A stretch of DNA of 14,395 bases from JACCTH01 sp050741915 (GTDB lineage: Bacteria > Actinomycetota > Acidimicrobiia > Spongiisociales > ZC4RG35). The stretch covers positions 1-14,395 of the forward strand of contig JBOGEX010000140.1 in NCBI GenBank assembly GCA_050741915.1, written 5' to 3'. The notes under the pieces were generated by a model. It had not been told where the DNA came from, searched no databases, and was given only the letters and a program-made list of their open reading frames with translations. How positions within the stretch are numbered: the first letter of the stretch is position 1; each line of letters starts with the position of its first letter. The position numbers and the translations under genes were made by a program. Shown here piece by piece: positions 14,300 through 14,395 of the stretch.

Positions 14300-14395
14300 C
14301 TAGGCGGCAGTCTGATCGAGGGTGACCTTGTAGCCGAGGTTTTCCAGCTGGCGGATGGCCCGTTTGCGGATCTGTTCGGTGGTGTTGTTGGCAAC
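14300..14395 (-). CDS. C-terminal tail of an unidentified gene, possibly a transposase (partial)
   Basis: The last 31 codons of a minus-strand gene enter from the right edge and stop at TAG 14302-14300: VANNTTEQIRKRAIRQLE followed by NLGYKVTLDQTAA. Endings of the type 'RRLxxLGYxVTLxPAA' are common at the C-terminus of actinobacterial transposases, perhaps of the IS110 type, so an insertion sequence next to mce is possible. Too little is present to be sure. It ends 36 bases before the epimerase start. Confidence 0.45.
   Translation of the reverse strand, partial: VANNTTEQIRKRAIRQLENLGYKVTLDQTAA

Noticed and set aside
1..14395. CRISPR array, rRNA, riboswitch or replication origin
   Set aside because: No regularly spaced repeats, rRNA signatures, riboswitch-sized leaders or iteron clusters were seen; the only repeats are YD-protein repeats.

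Overview
The window is GC-rich, coding-dense DNA that reads as a high-GC actinobacterium, possibly an uncultured Acidimicrobiia-type lineage. The inference rests on frequent GTG/TTG starts, several genes with no Shine-Dalgarno sequence, a lysC-asd pair with an internal lysC start, and a methylmalonyl-CoA epimerase followed by an acyl-CoA-carboxylase-epsilon-like gene. No rRNA or other taxonomic marker is present, so the lineage is not certain.

Region 1 (1-5739, minus strand) is one very large secreted RHS/YD-repeat gene that runs off the left edge. It has a signal peptide, an 'FPVTLDP' section, two Fn3-like modules, an RHS entry motif, two PA14-like modules and a YD-repeat array. The reading frame breaks once, in a C-rich tract near 3390-3402. 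After the break it stays open to the window edge. The far C-terminal part, where an RHS tip would be, is not in the window.

Region 2 (about 5740-6860) holds no intact gene I can support. It contains an HNH-nuclease gene on the minus strand broken across several frames, and a 70-codon plus-strand ORF interrupted by one TGA. It lies against the 3' side of a tRNA-Pro(CGG) gene on the minus strand, followed by a terminator hairpin. This looks like a decayed insertion or island edge.

Region 3 (6937-8191) carries two plus-strand genes: a stand-alone response-regulator receiver protein and a secreted CAP/SCP protein with a proline-rich linker. A perfect 9+2+9 bp palindrome lies just upstream of the CAP gene. 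One arm of it is repeated in the 43-bp gap between the tRNA and the receiver gene, which suggests a shared regulator.

Region 4 (8184-13678) is housekeeping. lysC-asd (aspartokinase and aspartate-semialdehyde dehydrogenase, ATGA-overlapped, minus strand) makes the common precursor for lysine/diaminopimelate, threonine and methionine. Divergent from it is a plus-strand run of a membrane-anchored cyclophilin-type PPIase, a PHP-domain phosphoesterase and the lipid II flippase murJ. Diaminopimelate supply and lipid II flipping both feed peptidoglycan synthesis.

Region 5 (13641-14395, minus strand) has methylmalonyl-CoA epimerase and an epsilon-like small gene overlapped by GTGA, pointing to propionyl-/methylmalonyl-CoA metabolism. 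At the right edge is the C-terminal tail of another gene, possibly a transposase.
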